Below, in pieces: positions 31,943 through 42,300 of a stretch of 46,667 nucleotides of DNA (the first letter of the stretch is position 1; every line of letters begins with the position of its first letter). Under the pieces are notes generated by a model. The model was not told the DNA's origin. It searched no databases and was given only the letters and a program-made list of their open reading frames with translations. This stretch comes from Acidobacteriota bacterium (GTDB lineage Bacteria; Acidobacteriota; Terriglobia; Bryobacterales; Bryobacteraceae). The position numbers and the translations under genes were made by a program. Location of the stretch: assembly GCA_005808475.1 (NCBI GenBank), contig SYLY01000210.1, forward strand, positions 1-46,667. The letters are read 5' to 3'.

Positions 31943-33190
31943 ATGATCACCCGACGCGAAGTCCTCGCAGGCGCCCCGCTGTTGGCGGCCGCCGCAACCG
32001 GGCGGCCGAAGATCGCGGCCATCTGCACCATTTATTTCAAGTTCTCGCACACGCAGCACATCGTTGACCGGTTTCTGACCGGTTACGGCTGGAATGGAAC
32101 CCATCACAGGCCGCCCATGGATGTGGTGTCCATTTACGTCGATCAGGTGGGCCAGAACGATCTGAGCCGCGGCCGGATCCGGGAGTTTCCGTCGATGAAG
32201 GCGTACCCGTCGGTTGCCGAGGCGCTGACTTTGGGTACGGAAAAGCTGGCGGTGGACGGCGTCCTGCTCATCGGCGAACACGGCAAGTACGCGCGCAACG
32301 AGAAGGGTCAGACACAGTACCCCCGGTATCAGCTCTACCAGCAGATCGTTAAGGTGTTCGAGTCGTCGGGCCGCGCCGTACCGGTCTTCAACGACAAGCA
32401 CCTGTCGTGGAACTGGGATTGGGCTCGCGAGATGTACGACACCAGCCGCCGGTTGAAGTTCCCGCTGATGGCGGGGTCGAGCCTGCCGGTCACCTGGCGC
32501 ACGCCCTCGGTGGAGCTGCCGGCCAAGGCTGTGGTGCGCGAAGCGGTCTGCGCCGGTTACGGCGGAGTGGATAGCTACGACTTCCATGCGCTCGAGACGC
32601 TGCAGTGCATGGTGGAGCGCCGCAGGGGCGGCGAGAGCGGCGTGAAGTGGCTGCAGGCGTATCGCGGCGAGAGCTTCTGGAAAGCAATGGACGATGGCGT
32701 CTGGTCGCGCGAGTTGATGGAATCCGCCCTGTGCCGCAGCCATACGCTGAAGCCGTCACGCGCCGGCTTCAACAACGACTTCCCCACGGGCGAATCGATG
32801 CGCCGGCTGGCCCGGAATCCGGTGGCGTATGTGTACGAACACGCCGACGGACTGAAGTCCACCATGCTTCTGTTCAGCGGCATGATCGAGGACTTCAACT
32901 TCGCCTGCCGGATCGATGGCCGCAAGGAGCCGTTCTCGACGCAGATGTACCTGCCGATGCCTCCCGGCCGGACGACGCTGGCGAACTTCTTCTCGCCGCT
33001 CACCAACAACATCGAGCGCCTGTTTCTGGAGAAAAAATCTCCCTATCCGTTGGAGCGGACGCTGCTCACAACCGGACTGACGGCGGCCGGGGTCGATAGC
33101 CTGTTCCAGGGCCAGAAGCGGCTGGAAACGCCGCACCTCGAGAAGATCGTCTATCCCGCGCCCACGGATTCCACCTTTTGGAGAAGCTGA
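31943..33190 (+). CDS. unrecognised exported protein, paralogue of the next gene
   Basis: The 415-residue protein starts MITRREVLAGAPLLAAAATG, a Tat-like leader. The mature part opens with a Rossmann-like strand (KIAAICTIYFKFSHTQHIVDRFLTGYG in pieces), followed by MDVVSIYVDQ, AYPSVAEALTLG and VDGVLLIGEHGKYARNE. That order recalls the nucleotide-binding half of Gfo/Idh/MocA oxidoreductases. The best conserved block against its neighbour is GRAVPVFNDKHLS...W.....KFPLMAGSSLPVTWR. YDFHALETLQCMVERRRGGE follows, then a β-rich C-terminal half. No enzyme activity can be assigned. The glycine-rich dinucleotide loop of true Gfo/Idh proteins is absent (ICTIYFKFS instead of G.G..G). Its stop shares a base with the next start (TGATG). 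Confidence 0.6.
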   Translation: MITRREVLAGAPLLAAAATGRPKIAAICTIYFKFSHTQHIVDRFLTGYGWNGTHHRPPMDVVSIYVDQVGQNDLSRGRIREFPSMKAYPSVAEALTLGTEKLAVDGVLLIGEHGKYARNEKGQTQYPRYQLYQQIVKVFESSGRAVPVFNDKHLSWNWDWAREMYDTSRRLKFPLMAGSSLPVTWRTPSVELPAKAVVREAVCAGYGGVDSYDFHALETLQCMVERRRGGESGVKWLQAYRGESFWKAMDDGVWSRELMESALCRSHTLKPSRAGFNNDFPTGESMRRLARNPVAYVYEHADGLKSTMLLFSGMIEDFNFACRIDGRKEPFSTQMYLPMPPGRTTLANFFSPLTNNIERLFLEKKSPYPLERTLLTTGLTAAGVDSLFQGQKRLETPHLEKIVYPAPTDSTFWRS

Positions 33191-34365
33191 TGCCGAAACG
33201 CGTCGCCATCGTCACCACCATCTACCGCTACCTGTCGCACGCGCAGCACATGGGCGATCGCTTCCTGACCGGCTATCCGCACCAGGGCCGGTGGCACAAG
33301 GCGGACGTGCAGGTGGCATCGCTGTATGTCGACCAGAAGCCGGAAGGCGACCAGAGCGCCGAGCGGGCCCGCGAGTTCGGCTTCAAGGTTTACCCGACGA
33401 TCGCGGAAGCGCTACGGCTGGGCGGGGATAAGCTGGCAGTGGACGCGGTGCTCCTCATCGTCGAGCACGGAGACTATCCGCGCAACGAACTCGGCCAAGT
33501 GCTCTATCCGCGCCACGAGTTCTTCCGGCAGTGCGTCGAGGTGTTCGACAAGGATGGCCGCGCGGTTCCGGTCTACAACGACAAGCACCTTTCGTATAGC
33601 TGGGAGAAGGCGAAGTGGATGGTGGACCAGTCGAAGCGGCTCGGCTTTCCCATGCTCGCCGGATCGTCGCTGCCGGTGACGTGGCGGCTGCCGGATCTGG
33701 AACTCCCGCTCGGCTGCGAGATCGAGGAGGCGCTGATGGTGGGCGTGGGCGGGTCCGACCCGATGGATTATCACGCGCTGGAAGCGATGCAGTGCATGGT
33801 GGAGCGGCGCAAAGGCGGCGAGACCGGCATCCGGTCGGTGCAACTGATCGACGGCGACGCGGTTTGGAAGGCCGGCGACGAGGGCCGATGGTCGAAGCAG
33901 TTGCTGATCTCGGCTCTGTCGCGCAGCGACACGCCGAAGGGGCGGACGGTGGAGGATGGAAGGACGCAGGACCTGGTTGGATCGGGCGAGATCCGGCGTC
34001 TGGTCAAGGAGCCGGCCGCCTACCTCATCGAGCGCAACGACGGATTGCGGACGACGCTGCTGATGCTGAATGGCGCGGTGGGCGACTACACGTTCGCGGC
34101 CCGTTTGAGGGGCAAGGGCGTCGCTTCAACGCAGTTCTTTCTGTCGCCGACGCCGAATGTGACCTACTCGGCGTGCCTGGTGAGCAAGATCGAGGAGATG
34201 TTCGTCACCGGCAAGGCTCCGTACCCGGTGGAGCGGACGCTGATCGTGAGCGGCGCGCTCGAGAGCTGTCTGCAGTCGCGGAAACAGGGCGGCCGGCGCC
34301 TGGAAACGCCCCACTTGGCCGTGCGGTATCAGGGAACGCGAACGCCCCAGCACGCTCGCGGCTAG
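33190..34365 (+). CDS. unrecognised cytoplasmic paralogue of the preceding gene
   Basis: The 391-residue protein begins MPKRVAIVTTIYRYLSHAQ and aligns over its whole length with the preceding protein but has no leader, so it should stay in the cytoplasm. Shared blocks are the IYRYLSHAQHMGDRFLTGYP region, KVYPTIAEALRLGGDKLAVDAVLLIVEHGDYPRNE in pieces, GRAVPVYNDKHLSYSW, FPMLAGSSLPVTWR and YHALEAMQCMVERRKGGETG. ATG 33190 is chosen because GGAG lies seven bases upstream within the end of the first gene; TTG 33178 would overlap it. The pair is a diverged tandem duplication. It is followed after 59 bases by a TonB receptor on the same strand, so the three may share a substrate. Function unknown. 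Confidence 0.6.
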   Translation: MPKRVAIVTTIYRYLSHAQHMGDRFLTGYPHQGRWHKADVQVASLYVDQKPEGDQSAERAREFGFKVYPTIAEALRLGGDKLAVDAVLLIVEHGDYPRNELGQVLYPRHEFFRQCVEVFDKDGRAVPVYNDKHLSYSWEKAKWMVDQSKRLGFPMLAGSSLPVTWRLPDLELPLGCEIEEALMVGVGGSDPMDYHALEAMQCMVERRKGGETGIRSVQLIDGDAVWKAGDEGRWSKQLLISALSRSDTPKGRTVEDGRTQDLVGSGEIRRLVKEPAAYLIERNDGLRTTLLMLNGAVGDYTFAARLRGKGVASTQFFLSPTPNVTYSACLVSKIEEMFVTGKAPYPVERTLIVSGALESCLQSRKQGGRRLETPHLAVRYQGTRTPQHARG

Positions 34366-34424
34366 AACTAGACGGTAGACTCGGGTTCCCGTTCGGCGGC
34401 CGGGCGTGATAGGATAGCCCGGTC

Positions 34425-37400
34425 ATGGTCAAACCCGTCTCCCTTCTCGCGTTTTCCCTCGGCGTCGCGTCGGTGCTGTGGGCCCAGCAAGACAGAGGTT
34501 CGCTGACCGGCGCGGTCAAGGACTCGACTGGCTCCGCGGTGGTAGGCGCCAAGGTCACCGCCACCCACGTCGACACCAACATCAGCTTGTCCACAGCCAC
34601 CACCGACACTGGCGACTATACGCTGGCTTCGTTGAACATCGGCTCCTATCGCGTCGAAGTGGAGGCCACCGGCTTCAAACGCGCGGTGCGTCCGGGTGTG
34701 ACGGTGACATCGGGCAGCACCCTGCGCCTGGACTTCACCGTGGAGATCGGAGCCGTCAGCGAATCGGTGCAGGTGTCGGCGCAGGCGTCGGCGCTCGAGA
34801 CCGAGACGACGCGCGTGGCCACCAGCCTCACCACCAAGCTGATCGAAGACCTGCCGCTGGTGGTGGCGGGACAGATCCGCAATGTGTTCAATCTTGCGCT
34901 GATCGCGCCGGAGGTCCGCACCAACAACGGGTACCGGATCGGCGGGGCGCAGGGATCGGGCTGGGAGATGAACATGGATGGTTCGTCGCTCACCAGCGCC
35001 TCCACCGCTTACCAGACCGAGCGGGCGCCGATCAGTTCGGTGCCGGTGGACGCGATCGCCGAGTTCACGGTGGAAAGCACGGGAATGAAGGCCGAGTACG
35101 GCCGCGCGATGGGTCAGATCAGCTTCGTGACCAAGTCTGGCACCAACCAGATCCACGGGAACATGTTCGAGTTCCTGCGCAACAACGCCACCGACTCGCG
35201 GGGGTTTTTCGCGCAGAGCGCGCCGGTGCTGAAGCAGAACGACTTCGGTTTCACGGTGGGCGGACCGGTCTACATCCCCAAGATCTACAACGGCAGGAAC
35301 AAGACGTTCTTCTTCGCCAGCTATGAAGGCTTCCGCAACCGCAGCGGCAACACGCCCAGCTTCAACACGGTTCCGCTGGAGGAGATGTACAACGGCGATT
35401 TCCGCGGCTGGGTCCGGACGGTGAACAACCAGCCGTTCATGATGCCGATCTACGATCCGGCCACCACTACGTTGAACGCCGACGGCCGCACCTATACGCG
35501 CCAACCGTTCGCCTCCAACACGATTCCGCGGGCGCGCTTCAGCTCGGTGGCGAACAAGTACATCGGCTTCCGCCCGAAGGACATGGTGGCGAACCAGCCG
35601 GGGATCAATCGCAACTACTTCCGCGATCGCGGCACCGACATCAGTCCCTGGAACAAGTTCAGCGTTCGCGCCGACCACAATTTCAACTCCGCGAACCGTG
35701 TTTCGTTCCTCTACTTGAGCGGGACCAAGGACGATCTGTTCGGCGCCGACGGGCCTCCCGGGCTGCCCGTGCCGTTCAACGGCGGTTCGGAGTGGTACCG
35801 GAAGAACTCGTCGGGGCGATTCTCGTGGGATCGCACGGTGAGCGCTCGCGTGTTGAACAGCCTGCGCGTCAGCTACCAGCGGGAAGCCGGCGGCCTGACG
35901 ACCATTAATTCGCTGGACCCGAACGCCAAGTGGGCCGAGAAGCTGGGACTCAAGAACACGCCCGGCCCCGACCGCGCTCTCACCTCGGTCACCTTCGCCG
36001 GCTATAGCGGATGGAGCGGATCGGCGTGGGGCTTCGACCGCGGCCGCGATCTCATCATCACCGACGACATCACGTTCGTCCGCGGCTCCCACACGTTCAA
36101 GTTCGGCGGCTTCTTCCAAAACGACCAGTGGTGGGGCGGCGGCCAGCACCGTCCCAACGGCAGCTTCGATTTCTCCGCCGGGCCGACAGGGGTTCCCAAC
36201 GACACCACCGGACTCAACGGCAACGGCTTCGCATCGTTCCTGCTCGGCCAAGCCACCACTTGGGGTCTCGAGACGCCGCGCGCCGTCATCCAAACGTGGA
36301 AGTACTATGGCGGCTTCTTCCAGGACGATTGGCGCGTGAACTCCCGCCTGACGTTGAACCTGGGACTCCGCTACGAGTACACCAGCCCGATCGGCGGCGG
36401 CGCGGTGCTCGATATCAAGGACTGGACGGACTTCGGCGCCTACACCAATCCTTCGGGCTTCATGAACTTCGACCCTACTGTTCCGAATCCGGTGGTGGGC
36501 GGGCTGCTGGGATCGACGGTCTACACCGGAAACTGCAAGGAGGGCTGCAACGGGCAGAAGTATCCGTTCGACAGCTACAAGAGGGCTCTTGCCCCGCGCA
36601 TCGGCGTGGCGTATCAAGTGAAGCCGGGAACGGTGATCCGCATGTACGCGGGGCGCTCATTTGGCGCGGTGAAAACCACCGGCGGCAGCACGCACTTCCA
36701 AGGCCTGATTCTCAACAGCAGTTTCGGCACCGGCAATCTGCCGGCGTTCACGTACTTCAACATCGACAACGGTCTGCCGGCCTGGCAGCAGCCGCCGTTC
36801 CGCGGTCCGGCCACCGATCTCGGCGGCACTACGTACTTGTGGCAGAAGAGCGACTCCGGCCGCCCGCCGGTGTACTATAGCTGGAACCTGGACCTCCAGC
36901 ATCAGTTGCCGAAGAACTTCGTGGCGAGCGCCGGATACACGGCCACGCGCGGCGTGAGGCTGACGTCGTCCATTCTGAACGTGAATCAGATGAACCCGCG
37001 TTTCTTCGGCCAGTACGGGCGCGACCTGCTGTTGGCCGACATCAGTTCGCCGGCGGCGCGCGCGGCCAACATACCGATTCCGTATCCGGCCTTCCGCGGC
37101 TCGGTGTCGCAGGCTCTGCGTCCGTTCCCGCACTACGGCGATGTCGCCACTGGCGCCGCGGCTACCGGTGAGCGCACCGGCGACTCGACGTATCACGCGA
37201 TGATTCTCAAGCTGGACAAGCGCTATTCGTCGGGCTTGACGCTGCTCAGCAGCTATGTGCTCTCGAAGTTGTTCTCCAACGCCGACACCGCTCTCGCCTC
37301 CGGCCGCGACACCATCGACCACTACAATCGCAACCTGCAAAAGGCGCTGAGCTGGGACGACCAGACGCACACGTTCCGCCAGGCGTTCAGCTACGAACTG

Positions 37401-37949
37401 CCTTTTGGAAAGGGCCGGCACTGGGCCTTTTCCGGCGCCGCGAACAGGGCTCTGGGTGGATGGGGAATCTCCGGTTTCATGGAGTATGGCTCGGGAAGTC
37501 CGCTCAACGTGGGGCCTGGCTTCAGTCCCGTTCCGGGTGGCATGGGGAACCGGGTTTGGGTGAACTCCTACGACGGTTGGCGCGGCGCGGTGGCGGGCGA
37601 GAAGTTCGACCCGTTCAAGGATAGCTGGTGGAATCCGGCGGCGTTCCAAGTCGCGGCCGACGGAAGAAAGCTGACCACGGCTGAGTTGAACTCCGCCATT
37701 GGCAACACCACCAAGAACAACCCGAAAGCCCGCCAGCCTTGGAATCTCAACGAGAACATCTCCGTGGCCAAGGACATGAGCATCACCGAACGGCTGCGCT
37801 TCACGTTGCGTTTCGAAGCGTTCAACCTGCTGAACCGCACGCGCTGGGGTGGACCGGACTCCACCGTGACGTCGCCGACATTCGGACAGATCCGGGGCCA
37901 GGCCAACGCGCCCCGCCGCATGCAGGCGGGCGCGAAGTTCGTGTTCTGA
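34425..37949 (+). CDS. Oar-like TonB-dependent receptor
   Basis: The 1174-residue outer-membrane protein has a signal peptide (~1-22, FSLGVASVLWAQQ). The regulatory-like β-sandwich is at ~25-105 (TGAVKDSTGSAVVGAKVTAT). The plug is at ~115-245 (LIEDLPLVVAGQIRNVFNLA, MNMDGSSLTS, TESTGMKAEYGRAMG-like region). The β-barrel ends RRMQAGAKFVF. A 6-bp inverted repeat (CCGGGC 34400-34405, GCCCGG 34417-34422) ends two bases before the start codon. It could hide the translation start or bind a protein; no clear Shine-Dalgarno is seen. It follows the unrecognised paralogue pair on the same strand. Substrate unknown. Confidence 0.9.
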   Translation: MVKPVSLLAFSLGVASVLWAQQDRGSLTGAVKDSTGSAVVGAKVTATHVDTNISLSTATTDTGDYTLASLNIGSYRVEVEATGFKRAVRPGVTVTSGSTLRLDFTVEIGAVSESVQVSAQASALETETTRVATSLTTKLIEDLPLVVAGQIRNVFNLALIAPEVRTNNGYRIGGAQGSGWEMNMDGSSLTSASTAYQTERAPISSVPVDAIAEFTVESTGMKAEYGRAMGQISFVTKSGTNQIHGNMFEFLRNNATDSRGFFAQSAPVLKQNDFGFTVGGPVYIPKIYNGRNKTFFFASYEGFRNRSGNTPSFNTVPLEEMYNGDFRGWVRTVNNQPFMMPIYDPATTTLNADGRTYTRQPFASNTIPRARFSSVANKYIGFRPKDMVANQPGINRNYFRDRGTDISPWNKFSVRADHNFNSANRVSFLYLSGTKDDLFGADGPPGLPVPFNGGSEWYRKNSSGRFSWDRTVSARVLNSLRVSYQREAGGLTTINSLDPNAKWAEKLGLKNTPGPDRALTSVTFAGYSGWSGSAWGFDRGRDLIITDDITFVRGSHTFKFGGFFQNDQWWGGGQHRPNGSFDFSAGPTGVPNDTTGLNGNGFASFLLGQATTWGLETPRAVIQTWKYYGGFFQDDWRVNSRLTLNLGLRYEYTSPIGGGAVLDIKDWTDFGAYTNPSGFMNFDPTVPNPVVGGLLGSTVYTGNCKEGCNGQKYPFDSYKRALAPRIGVAYQVKPGTVIRMYAGRSFGAVKTTGGSTHFQGLILNSSFGTGNLPAFTYFNIDNGLPAWQQPPFRGPATDLGGTTYLWQKSDSGRPPVYYSWNLDLQHQLPKNFVASAGYTATRGVRLTSSILNVNQMNPRFFGQYGRDLLLADISSPAARAANIPIPYPAFRGSVSQALRPFPHYGDVATGAAATGERTGDSTYHAMILKLDKRYSSGLTLLSSYVLSKLFSNADTALASGRDTIDHYNRNLQKALSWDDQTHTFRQAFSYELPFGKGRHWAFSGAANRALGGWGISGFMEYGSGSPLNVGPGFSPVPGGMGNRVWVNSYDGWRGAVAGEKFDPFKDSWWNPAAFQVAADGRKLTTAELNSAIGNTTKNNPKARQPWNLNENISVAKDMSITERLRFTLRFEAFNLLNRTRWGGPDSTVTSPTFGQIRGQANAPRRMQAGAKFVF

Positions 37950-37960
37950 TCGTGCGATAG

Positions 37961-37980
37961 GGGGCGGCTCCGCCCGCCCC
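37961..37980. terminator. GC hairpin between convergent genes
   Basis: GGGGCGG (37961-37967) pairs with CCGCCCC (37974-37980) around a six-base loop, eleven bases after the receptor stop and touching the stop of the opposing frameshifted gene. There is no poly-T tract on either side. A bidirectional terminator is the likely role. Confidence 0.5.
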
Positions 37981-39135
37981 TACCGCCAGGGCGAGCGTCC
38001 GAGACGCGCCAGGGCGTGGACACGCTCGCTCACCAGTTCGTCGTCGACGAACGCTTCTTCCGAGAGCAGCTTTGACGGGTCATCCTCGTCCGTGTTGACA
38101 ACCACCGCCTTGCACGTGCCGGCGACGTGCGCGTCGTGGTCCATCACCAGGAACAGCGTGGCCGCGAGATCGCCGCCCACGCGGACCACGCCGTGGTTGT
38201 ACTCGGCGATCACCACGCCGCACGCGTCGACATTGCCCAGGATGACGAACGGCGATCCACCCTTGCGGATCGCCAGCCACGAACAGGACCGGACCCGAGT
38301 CGAGGTTGTCGTTCACGATGTCGCCGTTCACGCGCAGCGAACCCTCGCAGACGATGGAGGATTTGTCGAGCACAAGGTCCCCGTCGATCACCGTGTCCCG
38401 CGGCAGCAGCGTCGTGCTGCCAACGCCGTCGAGGAACTCCGAGAACTGGGACGCCCGCTCCCGCGGGAACGCGGCGGCCTGGTCCGCCGGGATCACCCTC
38501 GCGCCGGCCGGCATCTTGGCGCGCGTCAACTTGACCTGAAGCGGCTTCGGCTTCGGTTTCGCGGGCAAGGGCGTTGCGAGCCAGACGGGGAGTCCGGCAT
38601 CGTGGCGCGCGCGTACGAGCCCGGGATCGGCGAATCCTCTCGACAGCACTTCCGGCACGAAGAAGCGCTCGTGTTTGCCCGTCGCGGACTTGGCGCGAGT
38701 CTTGCCCGAGATGACGTGGGCCTTCATCGACGGCCAGTCCGGGCACAGGCGCACGTATCCGGCGCGGTGAAGTCTCCCCCACGCGCAGTCCCACGTTGTA
38801 CTCACTCATTACGAATCCGCCGGCGGTCAGGTCCCCGAGCACGATCACCGGCATCCATGCCTTGACGAGATGCCGCAAGCGAAGCGATCCGGCGACGAAC
38901 AGGACGGTGTCGAGGTTCGAGTCCCCGGCGAGGAGATCGCCGTCGATGGTGAGATCGCCCACTACGGCGACCGCGGCGAGAGGAGGCCGGAAGCTCTTGC
39001 GGTCGAGCGTGACGGTTTCGGCGAACTGGAGGGCGCCGGCGTGGATGACCGCGTGCTTGGCGGCGGAGTTTTCGAACATGCCGCGTACGGCGGCCGTGAG
39101 TTCGCACCTGCCTTCCACCAGTCATCGAGCTTCAT
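37980..39135 (-). pseudogene. frameshifted β-solenoid-like (polymer-forming-type) protein with two homologous halves
   Basis: Read from ATG 39135 (GGAGG eight bases upstream) the frame is MKLDDW, then continues in other frames with at least three breaks. Break one is near 39118, where one G appears missing. Break two is in the GGGGG run near 38775. Break three is near 38265. Rejoined, the protein has two repeats: VLFVAGSLRLRH...PVIVLGDLTAGGFVMSEYN and VLFVAG..AIRK..PFVILGNVDACGVVIAEYN, each with a following VGGD strand. The GDL-x-V rhythm suggests a right-handed β-solenoid like bactofilins. Break three fits an 8-base deletion between GGCGA repeats, since the second repeat lacks the Asp-Leu seen in register elsewhere. 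Sequencing error in G runs is the main alternative for the first two breaks. Confidence 0.6.
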
Positions 39136-39345
39136 GGGTACAACCTCCGTCCCGCGCGCCGCCGTTCGACGGAATCGCGCGAGTCGCATCGCCCAAGGAA
39201 AGGCGGTCTTCTGCCTCGATACGCGGCGCCAGGCGGCCGCACCGCTCACGGCGCCCCGGATCCGCGCGGTTAATTGATGAAGAGTCTTCCCCGCCGGCGG
39301 CGCACCCATGGACTTCGCCCGGGTTCCTTGATATCGTGTCAGAAC

Positions 39346-42300
39346 ATGCGATTCACCCATGTCGTCGTCTGTCTCGCGGCGCTCGCCGCCCCGTTGGCGG
39401 CCCAGGATTCCCGCGGCCAGATTCAAGGCCGCGTCCTCGACCCGTCCGGCGGAGCGGTGCAAGGAGCCGTCGTTCGCGCCGTCAATAGCGCGACCAACGT
39501 CGGTACACCCGTTGCCACCAACCAGACTGGCGACTACCTGATTCCGTTCCTGCTGCCAGGGACCTACACCGTGACCGCCGAGATGGCGGGTTTCAAGAAG
39601 TGGGTGCGGGACGGAGTGGGCGTACAGGTCAACGACCGCGTGACGCTCAACGTGACGCTCGAGGTGGGCAGCGCGACGGAGACGGTGCGGGTTACGGCGG
39701 ACGCGCCGCTGGTGGACGCCGCGTCGGCGTCGCTCGGCACGGTGGTGGATCAGCGCCGCGTCGGCGAGCTTCCGCTGAAGGACGGCAATCCCATTATGCT
39801 GTCGAGCCTGAGCCCCGGCGTGATGAATCTGTCCACGGGCGGCTGGTCGCGGCCGTTCGACAACGCCTCGCCCTCCGCGGTCGCCATCAGCGGGAATCGT
39901 AGCGGCACGCACGAGTTCACGCTCGACGGCGCGCCGAACACGACCGGCGCGGGCGGCAACGTCGCCTACATCCCGCCGGCCGGTGTGGTGGAAGAGTTCA
40001 AGATCCAGACGGCGACGTTCGACGCGGCCAACGGCTTCGCGTCGGGCGCGGTGATCAACGTCAGTCTGAAGTCGGGGACCAACCGGCTGCACGGCCAGTT
40101 CTACGAGTTCTTCCAGAACGAGAAAACCAACGCGAACAGCTTCTTCAACAACCTGTCGAACCAGAAGCGGGCGCTGGTCCGGCAGAACCGGTTCGGCGCG
40201 AGCGCGAGCGGTCCCGTGTATCTGCCCAAGGTGTACGACGGGCGGAACAAGAGCTTCTGGATGTACGGCTACGAAGGCATCAAGGACACCTTCCCGCGCC
40301 AGACCACCACCGATACGGTTCCGACCGAGGCGCAGCGGCGCGGCGATTTCTCGCAACTGCTGGGAGTGAGCGCGCAATATCAGATCTACGATCCGTCCAC
40401 CATCGCGCCCGCCGCCAACGGCCGCTTCAGCCGGCAGCCGCTTCCCGGCAACGTCATCCCGGCCAGCCGAATTTCTCCGGTGGCGCAAAATCTTCAGAAG
40501 TACTGGCCGAACGCCAATCTCGCCGGCACGCGGGACGGCAGCAACAACTTCACGATCCTGGTTCCCGACGTGGACGACTTCTGGAGCCACGTGTTTCGCG
40601 TGGATCACAATCTCAGCGAAAGGAGCCGGTTCTTCATTCGCGGCGACGCCAACCGCCGCAAGACGTTCGGCGAGAACCGCTATGGAAACGACGGCTACGG
40701 CACGCTGTACTTCCGGCGCAACAAGGGAGGCGGCGCGGACCATGTCTATGTCTTCCGCCCCAACCTGCTGCTCAACAGCCGGTATAGCTACACCAAGTAC
40801 TTCGACAACACCGATCCGCGCAGCAAAGGCACGGACCTGCGCGCCATCGGCTTCAGCGACCAGTTCGTAAGCCAGGTGAGGTCGGTCTCGCCGGCGTCCG
40901 TCTCCCTGCCCCACATCAACATAAGCGGCATCGCTCCGATCAGCCCGAACGGCGTCTCCCGCGCGTCCCGCGATATCCACTCGTTCGCCGCCAACGTTAC
41001 GCATATTGTGCGCAACCACTCGCTCAAGTACGGCTGGGAGATGCGCGCCTACCGCGACTACAGCGTCAACCTGGGCATGAACTCCGGCCGGTTCGATTAC
41101 GCGGCCGATTGGACGCGCGGCCCGCTCGACAACTCGCCCACGGCGCCCACCGGGCAGTCGCTGGCGTCGTTCATGCTGGGGCTTCCCACCGGCGGCTTCG
41201 TCGATTTCAACGATAGCTACGCGCAGCAGGCGATCGTGAACGGCGCGTATCTACAGGACGACTGGAAAATCCACTCCAAGCTCACCCTGACGCTCGGTAT
41301 GCGATACGAGATCGGCATTCCCACCACCGAGCGCTTCAACCGCACGGTGCGCGGATTCGACGCCACCACCGCCAGCCCGATCGAGGCGCAGGCTCGCGCC
41401 AATTATGGACGGGCGCCGCTCTCCGACATCGCGGCGGCCGACTTCCGCGTGAAGGGCGGACTCACGTTCGCGGGCGTCAACGGCGAACCGCGCGGGCTGT
41501 GGAACGCCGACCGGAGCAACATCTCGCCGCGCATCGGAGTGGCGTATCAGTTGGACCGCAAGACCGCGATTCGAGGCGGATTCGGCCGCTTCTACGATCT
41601 CGACAGGCAGACGGTCAACCAGGCGGGGTTCAGCCGGCGCACATTGTTGAATCCGAGCTTGAACAACGGACAGACGTTCCTGGCCACCACGGCAGCGCCG
41701 TATCCGTCGGGCATCGATCGGCCGACCGGGTCCGCGCAGGGTCTGTTGACCTTCGTGGGTCAAGGAGTCAGCTACTTCAATCCGAACCTGAAGACTCCCT
41801 ACGCACACCGCTGGCAGCTCAGCATGCAGCGCGAAATCATGAAGGACATGGCGCTCGAAGTGGCCTACGTGGGCGCGGCGAGCGACGATCTTCGCATCGC
41901 GCGGGCGATCAACCCGATCCCGCGCAACACGCTGAGCACGTCGTTGACGCGCGATCAGCCCACCATCGACGCGCTGTCGCGCCAGGTGGCGAATCCCTTC
42001 TTCCCGCTGCTGCCCAACACGGGCCTGGCCGGCGCGAATACCAGCCGCTCGCAACTGCTGCGGCCCTTCCCGCAGTTCACCGGCGTCTCGATGACCCGGA
42101 ACGAAGGGTATTCGAACTACCACTCGCTGCAGACGCGGCTCGAGAAGCGCTTCTCTTCCAGCTACACGTTGATGACCTCCTACACGTGGTCGAAGTTCAT
42201 GGAGGGCACGGGGTACCTGAACGAAACCGATCCGGAGCCCGAGTACGTGGTGAGCGATCAGGACCGCACGCACCGGCTGGTGGCAAGTGGCATCTGGGAG

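Noticed and set aside
33178..33190. TTG 33178 as start of the second paralogue
   Set aside because: It would overlap the previous gene by 13 bases, and the sequence around it works better as the Shine-Dalgarno (GGAG) for ATG 33190.
31943..34365. Calling the paralogue pair Gfo/Idh/MocA dehydrogenases
   Set aside because: The general order of strands is suggestive, but the glycine-rich NAD loop is missing and no catalytic lysine motif could be placed, so the name would overstate the evidence.
39274..39345. Longer N-terminus for the fourth TonB receptor
   Set aside because: The extra 24 residues are arginine-rich and would bury the signal peptide. ATG 39346 begins a normal leader.
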